This document shows, in pieces, positions 1 to 7,188 of a DNA stretch of 11,708 nucleotides. Every line of letters begins with the position of its first letter. Position 1 is the first letter of the stretch. The DNA comes from JACRLW01 sp050181465 (GTDB lineage Bacteria; Planctomycetota; UBA1135; UBA2386): NCBI GenBank assembly GCA_050181465.1, contig JBFXDD010000078.1, positions 1 to 11,708 on the forward strand. Direction: 5' to 3'. The position numbers and the translations under genes were made by a program. The notes beneath the pieces were generated by a model. It did no database searches. It worked only from the letters and a program-made list of their open reading frames with translations, and was not told the DNA's origin.

Positions 1-16
1 TCGTCCGACACGCACC

Positions 17-568
17 ATGACGCGCGCCAGGAACCCTGACGATCGCCCCGACCCAGACGAGCCGGAGGCCTGGCAGCGGCTGTACGACGACCTGCGCGGT
101 GTGGCGAAGCGCATGCTTGCGGGCGAACGCGCCTCACACACGCTGCAGCCGACAGCACTGGTCCACGAGGCCTGGCTTCGCCTGGTCAAGGCCGGGGAAT
201 CGGCGATCGATCGCACCCTGTTCCGCCGCATGGCAGCGCGCACGATGCGACGTGCTCTGGTCGATCACGCCCGGCGCCGCAACGCGCAGAAGCGGGGCTC
301 GCGGGCGAGCATCGAGGTCGACCTGATCGGTGAGGAGGATGTGACCGACCCGCGGCCGTCCATGGTCGACCTACTCGCGCTCGACGAAGCGATCGATCAC
401 GTGGCGAACGTCGACCCGATGCTGTCGCGCTCGGTCGAATTGCGGGTCTTCGCGGACGCGTCGTATCGGGAGATCGGCGAGATTCTCGGCTTCAGTGAAT
501 CGCAGGCGCATCGCAACGTGCAACGCGGCCTCGAACTGCTGCGCACCCGGTTGGGAGCCACTCGATGA
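17..568 (+). CDS. ECF-type RNA polymerase sigma factor (TIGR02999 / Sigma70_ECF family), kinase-associated
   Basis: This 183-residue protein has the layout of an ECF sigma factor of the Sigma70_ECF (PF07638/TIGR02999) kind. Region 2 spans about residues 17-90 and includes the family-typical stretch HTLQPTALVHEAWLRLV (41-57) and the promoter-melting segment MRRALVDHARRRNAQKRG (77-94). A variable linker follows, then the region 4 helix-turn-helix at about 140-177 (SYREIGEILGFSESQAHRN). It should direct RNA polymerase core to a dedicated promoter set. In classical ECF factors an acidic DAED-like motif comes just before the LVxE of region 2. Here that position reads QPTA (44-47), with Thr46 where an acidic residue is expected. 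No anti-sigma gene is visible downstream; a Ser/Thr kinase gene overlaps its stop codon by four bases. The ATG start makes a full-length family member, although no Shine-Dalgarno is visible in the 16 bases before it. Regulation by phosphorylation is inference from the family. Confidence 0.93.
   Translation: MTRARNPDDRPDPDEPEAWQRLYDDLRGVAKRMLAGERASHTLQPTALVHEAWLRLVKAGESAIDRTLFRRMAARTMRRALVDHARRRNAQKRGSRASIEVDLIGEEDVTDPRPSMVDLLALDEAIDHVANVDPMLSRSVELRVFADASYREIGEILGFSESQAHRNVQRGLELLRTRLGATR
553..557 (+). promoter_or_regulatory. Ribosome binding site for the kinase gene
   Basis: GGGAG lies seven bases before the ATG at 565, inside the end of the sigma factor gene. It supports that start and the ATGA overlap (565-568), and suggests translational coupling of the two genes. 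Confidence 0.6.
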
Positions 569-2940
569 GCGGCGACGACTCCATTCTCGGGCAGGCCGAG
601 CGGATCTACGAGGAGGCGCTGCGCAGCGGCGCGATGACGACCGAGCGACTCCTCGAACTCGCGCAAGCCCATCCCGATCTCGCGGTGCTCCTGCGGCAAC
701 TCCACGCGCTCCGCGGACTCGCCGATCGCCGAATCGACCTGCTCGATGAGGTCGTCGTGCCCGGCTATCGAATCCGTTCGATCTTGGGCGAGGGCGGCAT
801 GGGAATCGTCTACGAGGCGGCGGACCTCGTGCGCGCCCGGCGCGTCGCACTCAAGATCGTTCGACCCGAACTGGCGCAGAAGCCGGCGATTCGCCAGCGC
901 TTCCTTCGCGAGGCGCGTGCGATGACCAAGGTGCGCTCGCCCTACTCGGTCGCCATCTACGAGGTCGTGGAGTCGCCCGCGCTGCTCGCGATCGCGATGG
1001 AACTCGTCGACGGGGAGAGTCTCGACGACGTCGTCCATTCGTTGCGTAGCCGAGTGTCGCGGGAGGAACTGGTCCGCCGTGTCCTCGGCTACGGTCGCGA
1101 GATCGCGATCGCGCTGTCGACCTTGCACGCGAATGGTCTGGTGCATCGCGACGTGAAGCCGTCCAACATCCTCGTTCGCCGCGAAGACGGCGTGGCGATG
1201 CTCGCCGACTTCGGGTTGGTTCGCGACATCGAGAGCGATGACGGGCTCACCTCCGGATTTCTCGGCACACCGGCCTTCGCCGCGCCCGAGCAACGCGCCG
1301 TCGACGGCAAGGCGGACGCGCGAACAGACCTCTATGCGCTCGGCCTGACGCTGTTGGCCGCGATCGAAGAGGCGGTGCTGACGACCGAATCCGCCGTCTC
1401 GGCTCGCGAGCTCCCGATCGGCGATCGCATCCGGGGCGTCCTCCTCCACAGTCCGGGCGGCACCGGTGAGTTGCTCACCGTGGCGTTGGAGAGCGATCCT
1501 CGGGATCGCTACCCGTCGGGACGAGCGTTGGCCGACGATCTCGAGCGGCTCCTGCTCGGTCAGCGCCCACGCGTGCGTCCGCGCGGTCGACTGCGAGTCG
1601 CCTGGCACAGCGTCGTGCGCAGCAAGGCTCGTTCGGCGGCGGCGATCGCGATCGTGCTCGCCGCCGTCGGTCTGTCGACTCTCGCCTTGCAGTGGCCGCG
1701 AATCGAGGCAGCGAGGTCGGAGGAACGGGAGCGCGAGCTTGCCGGGCGCGAGCAGACGGCGTTCCTCCGCCTCGTGAACCCGATGGAGCGGGCGATGGCA
1801 ATCGCTGAGTTCGATGAAGTCCTGGCGACCGATTCGACGCGGCGCGATGCCCTGCTCGGTGCCATCTGCGGGCGCGTGCTCACCGGTGACGTCGATGCCG
1901 CGCGCGCGATCGTCGACCGCCACTCCGGGGTGAGCGTCGAGATTCCCGAGGTCCTCGCACTACTCGATCCGCGAGAAGCACGTGTCGCCGAACGAGCGGC
2001 GGAGCGACCCGAGACCGGCGACTCGCCCGTGCGCGTGCGCTACCGCGCGACGGCGGCGTACTTCACGGCCCTGCTCACCGATCGCAAGGTCGATCACGAG
2101 CACGCCACCGAACTACTCCATCAGCTCATCTTCGTCGAGCCGGGCGCCAGCGTGCAGCATCGCGGCATGCTCGCCTACTCGGCCGGGCGAGCCGGCCGCG
2201 ACGACATGCGGCGAAGTGCGCTCACTGCCTTGCGTACGAACTGGCCGGACTCGCCGTACGCCCTGGCCTGGATCGCCATCTGCCTCGAGCGTGAGGATCC
2301 CTTGGCCGCGGCGGATGCCGTCAAGCGGGCCATCGACCGCGCCCCTGAGATGGAGCGCTGGTTGGTCGGCATCTTGGTGTCGGCGGCGGCCCGCAGTGGC
2401 GATCGGGAGACCGCGGTTGCGCGGATCGAGGCCGCGAAAGCGAAGCGGCCGGCCGATGCCGAGCCGTGGCTGTGGGAGGCTTCGCTCCTCGAAGTCGCTC
2501 GCGACTTCGCCGCTGCTGCCGCCTCGGCTCGCGAGGCGGCGGCGCGCGCACCAATGGCCGCTGAGGTCTGGGGATATCTCGGTCGATTGTATTACCGCGC
2601 GCGCGAGTTCGCGGAGTCCGCGGCCGCGTTGCGAAAGACCTGCGCGATGCGACCGACGGATTGGGAGTCGACCGCGATCCTGGGCGAAGCGCTGCAGAAG
2701 TCCGGAGCGAACGCGGAAGCACTCGAAGTCCTGGCGATCGCCGACGAGCGACTGCCGACGAGTCCGCGGCCCGCGTATCACATGTCTGCGGCGGCCTACT
2801 CGCTGGGCGACCTCGATGGAGCGATCCGGCACGTCGAACGCTGTCTCCAGCGGCTCGACGCCGGCGGCGAGGGGATCACGCGGGAGTCGGCCGAGAAGGC
2901 GCACGCGCGGCTGCTCGCGATCAAGAGTCGGCGGCGCTGA
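565..2940 (+). CDS. Transmembrane Hanks-type serine/threonine protein kinase with C-terminal TPR region
   Basis: This 791-residue protein phosphorylates Ser/Thr. After an N-terminal helical segment (1-65) comes a complete kinase domain (about 67-330). It has the glycine loop GEGGMG (75-80), catalytic Lys97 in VALK, Glu116 of helix C, the loop HRDVKPSN (194-201, catalytic Asp196), DFG (215-217) and APE (240-242), so it should be active. A basic stretch precedes one hydrophobic segment at about 357-377. This predicts a cytoplasmic kinase and an exported C-terminal half. Residues 400-791 are Ala-rich helical repeats; the clearest TPR unit is at about 664-697 (AEVWGYLGRLYYRAREF...). The start overlaps the sigma factor stop (ATGA) and has a good Shine-Dalgarno. 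The obvious candidate substrate is the adjacent sigma factor, with the TPR region as sensor or docking surface; both roles are inferred. The stop falls at the start of the 64-bp duplication beside the assembly gap. Confidence 0.95.
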   Translation: MSGDDSILGQAERIYEEALRSGAMTTERLLELAQAHPDLAVLLRQLHALRGLADRRIDLLDEVVVPGYRIRSILGEGGMGIVYEAADLVRARRVALKIVRPELAQKPAIRQRFLREARAMTKVRSPYSVAIYEVVESPALLAIAMELVDGESLDDVVHSLRSRVSREELVRRVLGYGREIAIALSTLHANGLVHRDVKPSNILVRREDGVAMLADFGLVRDIESDDGLTSGFLGTPAFAAPEQRAVDGKADARTDLYALGLTLLAAIEEAVLTTESAVSARELPIGDRIRGVLLHSPGGTGELLTVALESDPRDRYPSGRALADDLERLLLGQRPRVRPRGRLRVAWHSVVRSKARSAAAIAIVLAAVGLSTLALQWPRIEAARSEERERELAGREQTAFLRLVNPMERAMAIAEFDEVLATDSTRRDALLGAICGRVLTGDVDAARAIVDRHSGVSVEIPEVLALLDPREARVAERAAERPETGDSPVRVRYRATAAYFTALLTDRKVDHEHATELLHQLIFVEPGASVQHRGMLAYSAGRAGRDDMRRSALTALRTNWPDSPYALAWIAICLEREDPLAAADAVKRAIDRAPEMERWLVGILVSAAARSGDRETAVARIEAAKAKRPADAEPWLWEASLLEVARDFAAAAASAREAAARAPMAAEVWGYLGRLYYRAREFAESAAALRKTCAMRPTDWESTAILGEALQKSGANAEALEVLAIADERLPTSPRPAYHMSAAAYSLGDLDGAIRHVERCLQRLDAGGEGITRESAEKAHARLLAIKSRRR

Positions 2941-3002
2941 CGTAGCGACGCGGCTGGGCGCGATTTGCGGCGATCGCAGCAGGCGTTCACGAAGAGTCCG
3001 GG
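2939..3002 (+). repeat. Exact 64-bp duplication, upstream copy at contig end
   Basis: These 64 bases, starting at the last two bases of the kinase stop codon, are identical to 3103-3166 on the other side of the N run. One copy ends exactly at the gap and the other begins exactly after it. That is the pattern left when two overlapping contig ends are scaffolded without being merged. A true tandem repeat is possible but less likely. Confidence 0.9.
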
Positions 3003-3102
3003 NNNNNNNNNNNNNNNNNNNNNNNNNNNNNNNNNNNNNNNNNNNNNNNNNNNNNNNNNNNNNNNNNNNNNNNNNNNNNNNNNNNNNNNNNNNNNNNNNN
3101 NN
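3003..3102. other. Assembly gap (100 N)
   Basis: There are exactly 100 undetermined bases, a usual scaffolding placeholder rather than a measured length. Because the flanks share 64 identical bases, the true gap may be zero or negative. In that case the kinase stop lies about 75 bases before the next start codon. Confidence 0.95.
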
Positions 3103-3166
3103 GACGTAGCGACGCGGCTGGGCGCGATTTGCGGCGATCGCAGCAGGCGTTCACGAAGAGTCCGGG
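3103..3166 (+). repeat. Exact 64-bp duplication, downstream copy at contig start
   Basis: This is the second copy of 2939-3002, directly after the N run. Its right two-thirds belongs to the dispersed palindromic repeat described at 3120-3172. Confidence 0.9.
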
Positions 3167-3172
3167 CTAGAA
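3120..3172 (+). repeat. Dispersed palindromic element, right half (related to 9140-9232)
   Basis: Bases 3120-3170 match 9182-9232 without indels at 45 of 51 positions. The last 25 bases (3148-3172) also match the reverse complement of the left arm of the other copy (9138-9162) at 23 of 25 positions, including 12 exact terminal bases (TCCGGGCTAGAA). The matching left arm is not visible here. It would lie in the N run, or it is absent if the flanking contigs simply overlap. The element ends about eight bases before the GTG start of the following lipoprotein gene, so it may lie in that gene's leader. Confidence 0.75.
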
Positions 3173-3179
3173 CGTCGCC

Positions 3180-4514
3180 GTGCGCGCTCGATCGGAAGTT
3201 CATGTGTCGCTCCTTGCGCTCGCGCTCCTCGCGGCGTGTTCCCAGGATTCGGACCTTGCTCCCGTGTATGCGGCAATCGAACGCAGCGTACGCGGTCCTG
3301 ACGGCGACTTTGCCTGTCGTGTCGAGAACATCGAGCTGGGGAGTTTCGTCGAGACGACGACGCCGCTCGGTCCGGTGCGCAGCGCGAACTGGTCGGCGGT
3401 TCTCATCGCCGACGACGAACTCGTCGCGATCCTCGACCGAATCGACGGCCACGATCTCTTCGTGAAGCTGGCCGATCGCGGCGCAGTCTTTCGCTTCGCC
3501 GGCGATGTCGAAGTGCGCGGGCCGACCGCCAACCGACGCATCGAAGCCAAGGTGACCGGTTCGGAACTGCGTGAGGTCGAGGTTGCCGCCAGGACTCGTC
3601 TCGCGACGGGGGACCGAGCGACGGCCTTTCGGCTCCGCAGTGCTCGCCGCCTCGTCGACCCGATCGCGTGGGACACCGCGGAGGGCTCCTCGTTGCGAGC
3701 ACGCCTCGAGGCGCGGCGCGAGGCCGAGATGGCAGCTCCCCACGAGCGGCTCCTGAGCGTCGTTGCACCGCCCTTGGGTGCGTTGTTGCGCCGCGACGGC
3801 GACGACCTCCGCGCGAGTCGGCTGATCGCGACTTCGGTCGATCCGGCCGCGGGATTGGCCCAAGGTCGAGGGACCGACCTGTCGTCGATTCCGCCGCGCG
3901 AGTTCCAATTCGAACTCCGATCGGATCCGCGCGGGGCTGGTGCGCTCGAGCTGACGCAGTCGGGGCATGCCGCGGTGCTTCGCTTCACCCGCGGCGACGA
4001 GGGCTGGTTCCGGGCGGGACGCGAGTATGAACTCCAGCCCGCCGACGAGGCGCGATCCGCTGCGTTCACGGCCGTGGCGACGGCGTTGCAAGCGGCCGCG
4101 ACGACGATCCCGCTCGATGCGGCAGCGAGTCCGATCGAACCCATGACGGGCCCGGCCCCAGACGGCTTCGTCGAAGTCGCGCTCTTGGGCAGCGTCGTGC
4201 ATGAGGATCGCGTCGATCGCGCGCGTGCCAGTCTGTTCCGCATCCCTCCAGGAACACCGACCAACTGGCGCGAGGGTCGAATCGCCGTCCGGCTGACTGC
4301 TCCGGTCTCCGTGCGCGGACTGCTCGTGCGCGGCGGTGCGGTGGCGAGCGGCGCGTTCGAAGTGCAGGTCAACGGACGACTCTACGCCCGCGTGGAATCC
4401 CTGGCGGCCGAGTCCGCGGCGATCGTTCGACTCCCCGACGGCGCCCAGGTGCTGGATGTGGCGATCGTCGCACGAGCCGCACTCAGCCTGCGCTCGGTCA
4501 GCGCGCTGCGGTGA
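3180..4514 (+). CDS. Secreted lipoprotein of unknown function
   Basis: I do not recognise the family of this 444-residue protein. It begins with a lipoprotein signal: basic n-region (Arg2, Arg4), hydrophobic LLALALLAA, and lipobox L17-A18-A19-C20. The mature protein should be lipid-anchored to the envelope. The body is acidic and mixed alpha/beta with no obvious catalytic motif. The last 100 residues or so (about 345-444) alternate short hydrophobic strands (IAVRLTAPVSVRGLLVRGG, FEVQVNGRLYARVESL, VLDVAIVARAALSLRSVSAL). This would suit a beta-sandwich of the discoidin or carbohydrate-binding sort, but that is a guess from strand pattern only. GTG at 3180 was chosen because it keeps the basic n-region. 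GTG at 3204 would also leave a short signal peptide. No clear Shine-Dalgarno is seen. The gene is preceded by the palindromic repeat and followed by a 78-bp spacer. Confidence 0.8.
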   Translation: MRARSEVHVSLLALALLAACSQDSDLAPVYAAIERSVRGPDGDFACRVENIELGSFVETTTPLGPVRSANWSAVLIADDELVAILDRIDGHDLFVKLADRGAVFRFAGDVEVRGPTANRRIEAKVTGSELREVEVAARTRLATGDRATAFRLRSARRLVDPIAWDTAEGSSLRARLEARREAEMAAPHERLLSVVAPPLGALLRRDGDDLRASRLIATSVDPAAGLAQGRGTDLSSIPPREFQFELRSDPRGAGALELTQSGHAAVLRFTRGDEGWFRAGREYELQPADEARSAAFTAVATALQAAATTIPLDAAASPIEPMTGPAPDGFVEVALLGSVVHEDRVDRARASLFRIPPGTPTNWREGRIAVRLTAPVSVRGLLVRGGAVASGAFEVQVNGRLYARVESLAAESAAIVRLPDGAQVLDVAIVARAALSLRSVSALR

Positions 4515-4592
4515 GCGCCGATCCGGAATGCCGAAGTGCTTCGCCGGCCGTCGTCGGTGGTGTTAGCGTGAGCGGCTTCCGACAACTTCGCC

Positions 4593-5591
4593 GTGTCCTT
4601 CTCCGATTCCAACCTGGTGACGCTCGTCGTCGAGCATGATCTCGCGGGCGCGCGCGTGATCGACGTGCTCGTGCGGCGCTGGCCTGATGCCGATCGCGCC
4701 TGGTTGCGGGGGCGCATCACGGCGGGTGACGTGACGGTCAACGGCGGCGACGTCCATCCCCAGGTCCGGGTGAAGGTCAACGATGTCGTGCTCGTCCGCA
4801 TGGGCGAGGGCGCGCCGCGCAGCCATCGCGCGTCGGCGTCTGCGACCTCGGCGGCGAGTCTGTTGCCGGTGCTCGCCGAGAACGAGCGTTGCCTGATCGT
4901 CGACAAACCGGCGGGCATCCCGTGCGTGCCCGACCGATTCGGGCGCACGAGCGGTGTGCACGGCTGGTTGCCGGAACTGCGACCCGACGCCGACCTGCGC
5001 ATCGTGCATCGCATCGACCGCATGACTTCGGGTTGTCTCCTCTTGGCGAAAGGGCTCGAGGCCGCGCGCTGGTGCGACGAACTCTTCCGCGAGGGACGCG
5101 TGGCCAAGGAATACCTCGCCTTGGTCCAGGGCCACGTCGCGGAGGATGAGTTCGTCGTCGATCGCGCGCTAGGACCCGACCCGCGTCGCCCCGGCAAGGT
5201 GGTGGTGGTCGCCCCGGATGCGAAGGGCGCGCGGGCTGCCTCGACGCGCTTCTTCGTGATCGAACGGTTCGCCCGTCACACCTTGCTCCGCGTGGTTCCG
5301 CTCACCGGGAGGGGTCATCAGATCCGTGTGCACCTCTCGAGTCGGCACCATCCGATCGTGGGTGACGGCGACTACGGCGCGAGGGTCCCAGTGCTGCTCT
5401 CGGACTTGAAACCCGGCTACAAGTCGCGCCCCGGCCAGAGCGAGCGTCCGCTCCTCGACCGCTTCTTCCTCCATGCGGTCTCGCTGCGGGTGCCGATGCC
5501 CGACTCCGAGCCACCGCTGGCGGCGACCGCGCCGATGCCACGGGAACTCGAGACCCTGCTCGCCAAGCTGCGGCGCTTCGCCGCGGAGTGA
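4593..5591 (+). CDS. RluA-family RNA pseudouridine synthase
   Basis: This 332-residue enzyme should convert specific uridines of rRNA or tRNA to pseudouridine. An S4-type RNA-binding domain occupies about residues 18-70 (AWLRGRITAGDVTVNGG). The RluA catalytic domain follows: LIVDKPAGIPCVP (101-113), the active-site motif HRIDRMTSG (139-147) with catalytic Asp142, AKEYLALV (171-178), and the RNA/uracil-binding motif TGRGHQIRVHL (238-248). That last motif usually reads GRTHQIRVHL, so residue 241 is Gly in place of the common Thr. A short insert at about 269-288 precedes the conserved LHA. The length is normal for the family. I cannot say which of the RluA, RluC, RluD or TruC specificities it has. 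The GTG start has no visible Shine-Dalgarno. Its stop codon overlaps a GTG (5588) that could start the following truD. Confidence 0.93.
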   Translation: MSFSDSNLVTLVVEHDLAGARVIDVLVRRWPDADRAWLRGRITAGDVTVNGGDVHPQVRVKVNDVVLVRMGEGAPRSHRASASATSAASLLPVLAENERCLIVDKPAGIPCVPDRFGRTSGVHGWLPELRPDADLRIVHRIDRMTSGCLLLAKGLEAARWCDELFREGRVAKEYLALVQGHVAEDEFVVDRALGPDPRRPGKVVVVAPDAKGARAASTRFFVIERFARHTLLRVVPLTGRGHQIRVHLSSRHHPIVGDGDYGARVPVLLSDLKPGYKSRPGQSERPLLDRFFLHAVSLRVPMPDSEPPLAATAPMPRELETLLAKLRRFAAE

Positions 5592-6311
5592 GTCGCGCGC
5601 GAGCGTCCCGACGACCGNNNNNNNNNNNNNNNNNNNNNNNNNNNNNNNNNNNNNNNNNNNNNNNNNNNNNNNNNNNNNNNNNNNNNNNNNNNNNNNNNNN
5701 NNNNNNNNNNNNNNNNNACCAAGCTCATCCACGCGTACGCGTACCAGAGCTACCTCTGGAACCGTGCGGTCGATCAGTTGCTGAAGAAGGACGTGCCGAG
5801 CTACCGGCAGATTCGACTGCGCACGGAAGCCGGCACGGTGGTGTCCTGGCGTCGACTCGCCGAAGACCAGCGCGATCGTCTGGCGAACATGCGCACGCCG
5901 CTGCCCGGACCACCCTTCGAGGACGCCGATGAGCCCTTCGCGATCGCCACCGCACAGGTGCTCCGCGACGCACACCTCGCGCACGAGACCTTCGAGACGC
6001 AAGGCATCTCGGGCATGCTGCTCAAGGAGGAGCCGCGCGCGTTGCTCGCGTTGCCGCGTGCGCTGCGCGTGTCGGAATCCGAGCCGGATGACCACAATCC
6101 CGGTCGTCGACTGGTGGAGCTGCGCTTCGGGTTGCCGCGCGGTTCGTACGCCACGATGCTCATCAAGCACCTGTTCGCGGATGCGATCGGTCAGCGGCCG
6201 GATGCGCCGCCGCGCGCAGCACCCGATCGCGCGCGAACGCGTCCCCGATCCCTGCCGCCGCGAGGCGGTCCGCGCCGCACGCGCCGCAACGCCGACGATC
6301 AAGATCGATGA
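5588..6311 (+). CDS. truD: tRNA pseudouridine synthase TruD, interrupted by an assembly gap (C-terminal part readable)
   Basis: The frame from 5718 to the TGA at 6309-6311 encodes 197 residues resembling the C-terminal part of TruD/Pus7, which makes pseudouridine 13 in tRNA-Glu in E. coli. Recognisable pieces are the helix AYAYQSYLWNRAVDQLL, which matches the position of LSAARSALFNQIV in E. coli TruD, and the terminal signature LVELRFGLPRGSYATMLIKHLF. The catalytic Asp and about 190 N-terminal residues should lie before base 5718. Only about 30 sequenced bases and a 100-N run are available, so the real gap must be several hundred bases longer. A GTG at 5588 overlaps the rluA stop (GTGA) and is a plausible start, but only ten residues can be read from it. 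After the fold the protein carries an unusual Arg/Pro-rich tail of about 35 residues. The stop overlaps the next start (ATGA). Confidence 0.85.
5618..5717. other. Assembly gap (100 N) inside truD
   Basis: This second 100-N placeholder has flanks that share no end overlap, unlike the first gap, so sequence is truly missing. Judged by the approximately 350-residue length of E. coli TruD, the lost part should be around 550-600 bases. Confidence 0.9.
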
Positions 6312-7180
6312 ACGACAGAACCCTGGGAATCCTCGGCGGGTCGGGTCTCTATGACCTTCCCGGCCTCGAGAATCGCGAAGAGATCAGCCTCGAGACGCCC
6401 TTCGGTCCGCCGTCCGACAAACTCGTCACCGGGACCCTCCACGGCGTGCGCTGCGCCTTCTTGCCGCGCCACGGCAAGGGCCACCGACTCGCGCCGCACG
6501 AACTGCCGTTCCGCGCCAATCTCGCGGCGATGAAGATGCTCGGCATGGAGTGCGTGCTCGGCATTTCCGCGGTGGGCAGCCTCGCCGAGGAGATCGTGCC
6601 CGGCGACCTGGTGCTCATCGATCAGTTCATCGACCGCACGCGCAGTCGCACACACGAGTCGACGTTCTTCGGCGGCGGTTGCGTCGCGCATGCCCACTTC
6701 GCCGACCCGGTCTGGGAACCTCTGCGCAAGTTGGCGCTCGCGGCGGCGCGCGATGCGTCCGGTGCACGGGTTCACGACGGCGGCACCTACGTGTGCATGG
6801 AAGGACCGCACTTCAGCACGCGTGCTGAGTCGCACCTCTATCGCTCGTGGGGTGCGAAGGTGATCGGGATGACGAACCTCCAAGAAGCCAAGCTGGCGCG
6901 CGAGGCGGAGATCGCCTACGCCACGGTCGCGCTCGCCACCGACTACGATTGCTGGCGGGAGGGCGATGCAGTCGACGTCGCGGCCGTGGTCGCGGTGTTG
7001 CTGGCCAACGTCGAGAAGGCCAAGCGGGTCATCGTCGAGGTGGCAAAGCGGCTCGCGGCGTTGCCCGAACGCATGCATTGCAAAGGCGTCATGGAGCACT
7101 CCGTGATGACCGCGAAGTCGGCCATTACCGCCGATGCGCGACGGCGATTGGAACAGATCGCGCGCGATCTCCTGGGTTGA
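6308..7180 (+). CDS. mtnP: S-methyl-5'-thioadenosine phosphorylase
   Basis: This 290-residue cytoplasmic enzyme splits methylthioadenosine with phosphate into adenine and 5-methylthioribose-1-phosphate. That is the first step in salvaging the by-product of polyamine and other S-adenosylmethionine-dependent syntheses. Family motifs are all present: phosphate loop GILGGSGLYD (7-16), LPRHGKGH (52-59), ISAVGSL (86-92), EGPHFSTRAE (165-174), GMTNLQEAKLAREAEIAYAT (187-206) and TDYDCW (211-216). The Asp residues of TDYD (212, 214) are the ones that select adenine in human MTAP. Purine nucleoside phosphorylases for hypoxanthine or guanine carry Asn there, so this is MTAP rather than a general PNP. 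An S-methyl-5'-thioinosine phosphorylase activity cannot be fully excluded. Length is normal. The ATG overlaps the truD stop by four bases, indicating co-translation with the pseudouridine synthase genes. Confidence 0.95.
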   Translation: MNDRTLGILGGSGLYDLPGLENREEISLETPFGPPSDKLVTGTLHGVRCAFLPRHGKGHRLAPHELPFRANLAAMKMLGMECVLGISAVGSLAEEIVPGDLVLIDQFIDRTRSRTHESTFFGGGCVAHAHFADPVWEPLRKLALAAARDASGARVHDGGTYVCMEGPHFSTRAESHLYRSWGAKVIGMTNLQEAKLAREAEIAYATVALATDYDCWREGDAVDVAAVVAVLLANVEKAKRVIVEVAKRLAALPERMHCKGVMEHSVMTAKSAITADARRRLEQIARDLLG

Positions 7181-7182
7181 GG
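7179..7182 (+). promoter_or_regulatory. Ribosome binding site that decides the start at 7189
   Basis: GAGG overlaps the mtnP stop codon and sits six bases before the ATG at 7189. This favours that ATG over the in-frame TTG at 7177 and over the much longer open frame that continues upstream inside mtnP. Confidence 0.55.
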
Positions 7183-7188
7183 TTCGGC

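Noticed and set aside
397..1923. A 508-codon open frame on the minus strand
   Set aside because: It is antisense to the sigma factor and the kinase domain, both certain from motifs.
2796..4202. A 468-codon minus-strand frame across the first gap
   Set aside because: It depends on reading through 100 N and is antisense to the kinase end and the lipoprotein. No motif is seen.
4530..4541. Short hairpin CGAAG/CTTCG after the lipoprotein gene as a terminator
   Set aside because: The stem is only four to five bases with almost no loop and has no T-run.
6847..7188. N-terminal extension of the secreted protein into mtnP
   Set aside because: The frame overlaps mtnP fully and codes Arg/Gly-rich sequence. 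The signal peptide and GAGG site start the gene at 7189.
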